Shown here piece by piece: positions 5,297 to 6,201 of a DNA stretch of 6,201 nucleotides. The notes beneath the pieces were generated by a model. That model was not told the origin of the DNA and did not search any database. It saw nothing but the letters and a program-made list of their open reading frames with translations. Each line of letters starts with the position of its first letter. Positions within the stretch are counted from its first letter, which is position 1. Both the position numbers and the translations under genes were made by a program. Source of the DNA: Candidatus Dadabacteria bacterium (GTDB taxonomy: Bacteria; Desulfobacterota_D; UBA1144; Nemesobacterales; UBA2774); assembly GCA_020027805.1 (NCBI GenBank), contig JAHKKQ010000130.1, positions 1 to 6,201 on the forward strand. The letters are read 5' to 3'.

Positions 5297-5384
5297 TAAA
5301 AGATAAGACGAATGAGGCGGTGAGTTAGTGCGTAGATACGGGGCTGTTGTGAGAGTAGAGGAGATTCGGAAGAATCGTTTATGA

Positions 5385-5399
5385 GCACACATTGTGTGC
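5385..5399. promoter_or_regulatory. Perfect 7-1-7 palindrome (GCACACA/TGTGTGC)
   Basis: GCACACA and TGTGTGC are exact reverse complements with one T between them. The size and symmetry suit an operator for a dimeric regulator, but no promoter or adjacent start codon anchors that reading. It could equally be part of a composite hairpin with 5405-5458. Confidence 0.35.
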
Positions 5400-5404
5400 C
5401 CGCC

Positions 5405-5458
5405 AATCCGCCAACCTCCGCGGGGGTATAGAGCGGGAAGGTTGGCGGTTGGCGGATT
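5405..5458. repeat. Hairpin with a duplicated right arm
   Basis: The left arm AATCCGCCAACCT (5405-5417) faces a right arm (5439-5458) made of two overlapping copies of TTGGCGG. The outer copy, TTGGCGGATT (5449-5458), pairs with AATCCGCCAA. The inner copy, AGGTTGGCGG (5439-5448), pairs with CCGCCAACCT. Both are exact 10-bp stems that compete for the same left-arm bases. It lies 151 nt beyond the stop of the hydrolase on the minus strand. No T-run follows. Confidence 0.7.
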
Positions 5459-5608
5459 CCTTACAACTCCCTCTCATCCTTTAAGATTTCTTCAAGCCTT
5501 GTGCCTGGCGAATTCCTGCTCGGACCTGCTCGATTACGAGTTCCGGCGGCCTCCGGTGTATGCAACGGCCGCTGTTCGTCTTCGTAAACATGAGTGCGGG
5601 CCGATACC

Positions 5609-6201
5609 TCACTCGCCCACATTAAACGGGGCCGGCTCGAGCTCTTCGACGCATGTGGTATCAGGCGCGCCCGGATTGTCAAGGAAGGAAGCGAACACCT
5701 CCTGTGCGCAGCTGTTCGACTGGATCACGGCGTGTCCGACCCCGGCGAAGGCCAGCACGATGGAATTCGTGAGCGGCACGGCTCCTGCCTGACCCGTGCT
5801 CGGCGGCGTAACGGCGTCGAAGGTCCCCGAGACAAGCAGGGTCGGGATGTCGCTCCCCGTGGCGGTGCGAAGGGCCTTGGGCGTCTTGGGGATATTCCAG
5901 ATTTCGCAGTCGTCGAGCACATAGGTGAAGTGCAGGGACGGCGCGAGCACGGAGTCCGGATAGTCCGGGAAGGCCTGCCGCCCGAGCGTGAGTACGCTGG
6001 CTTCGCTGTCTTCGGCCATATATCCACTGCAAAGCATACCGAAGCCCATGCCATAGGCGAGTATGTCTGGAGGGATTAACGCGGGTATGGCGCGTGTAAT
6101 GGCCATGTTCTCCGGGTGTCCGTTGTCGAGCTCGTCGATCCATGCCGGTACGTTCGGGAATTCCTGAGTCCTGAAGGCAGTGTCGATTATCCCGTTCACG
6201 A
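5609..6201 (-). CDS. Alpha/beta hydrolase, C-terminal part with TAP-like domain (5' end outside window)
   Basis: The visible 196 or so residues are the C-terminal part of an alpha/beta-fold hydrolase of the type with a TAP-like C-terminal domain (tripeptidyl aminopeptidase / proline-iminopeptidase-like secreted hydrolases). The signature region is IPTLLVSGTFDAVTPP (118-133), with the predicted catalytic Asp at D128, and AFAGVGHAVIQSNSC (150-164), with the catalytic His at H156. FLDNPGAPDTTC (172-183) and a short tail follow. Cysteines at 57, 98, 164 and 183 suggest disulfides and hence an exported enzyme, as is usual for this family. The nucleophile serine must lie upstream. The frame is open to the window edge; the GTG at 6199 is only an internal valine codon as far as can be seen, because the core domain is missing. 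Substrate is unknown. No partner gene is visible. Confidence 0.85.
   Translation of the reverse strand, partial: VNGIIDTAFRTQEFPNVPAWIDELDNGHPENMAITRAIPALIPPDILAYGMGFGMLCSGYMAEDSEASVLTLGRQAFPDYPDSVLAPSLHFTYVLDDCEIWNIPKTPKALRTATGSDIPTLLVSGTFDAVTPPSTGQAGAVPLTNSIVLAFAGVGHAVIQSNSCAQEVFASFLDNPGAPDTTCVEELEPAPFNVGE

Larger units (their letters stand above)
5059..5608. other. 550-bp intergenic region without a recognised gene
   Basis: It holds the ribosome-binding site of the gene at 5058-4504, a T-rich tract around 5100-5165, two adjacent hairpins (5248-5296), a 15-bp palindrome (5385-5399) and a longer hairpin (5405-5458). From 5461 to 5608 the sequence is more gene-like in composition, and one minus-strand frame is open through it into the hydrolase gene, but without a recognisable product. 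I saw no convincing promoter. Confidence 0.65.

Noticed and set aside
6197..6199. GTG as a start codon of the hydrolase
   Set aside because: Starting here would leave a hydrolase without its core fold or nucleophile serine. The frame is open to the window edge, so the gene is treated as 5' truncated by the window.

Overview
The window looks like chromosomal DNA of a GC-rich bacterium. Genes have strong Shine-Dalgarno sequences, GTG and TTG starts are used, the two tRNAs do not encode their CCA ends, and short palindromic repeats fill the gaps. The presence of TrmI and the frequent ATA isoleucine codons would suit a deltaproteobacterial-type or candidate-phylum lineage, but the sequence does not settle the taxon. 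I found no plasmid, phage or CRISPR genes.

Left part (1-3687), all minus strand. In transcription order: an MFS transporter (3687-2530), the tRNA m1A58 methyltransferase TrmI (2501-1710, 28 bp downstream), a 178-bp gap holding a degenerate palindromic repeat, a membrane-anchored staphylococcal-nuclease-like protein with an OB-like C-terminal region (1531-722), and the 16S rRNA methyltransferase RsmG (725-78). The last two overlap by ATGA, so they are probably translationally coupled. Two of the four products methylate translation RNAs; the transporter and nuclease have no evident link to that job.

Middle (3688-4503). A compact divergent promoter region separates the MFS operon from a plus-strand tRNA-Lys(TTT) / tRNA-Glu(TTC) pair. 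The -35 boxes of the two promoters overlap almost completely. Downstream of tRNA-Glu is about 500 bp without a credible gene. It holds a nested set of repeats: an exact 29-bp direct repeat that begins inside the tRNA-Glu 3' end, and four related units sharing a TGCA...CCG core, one of them inverted. The third and inverted units form the arms of a roughly 130-bp palindrome. This is the least explained part of the window. Two further hairpin repeats follow, one of which probably terminates the next gene.

Right part (4504-6201). A complete isochorismatase-family cysteine hydrolase lies on the minus strand (5058-4504). It is followed by a 550-bp gap with several hairpins, then the C-terminal part of an alpha/beta hydrolase with a TAP-like C-terminal domain, cut by the right window edge.

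All repeat alignments were made by eye; identity counts are hand counts, not program output.
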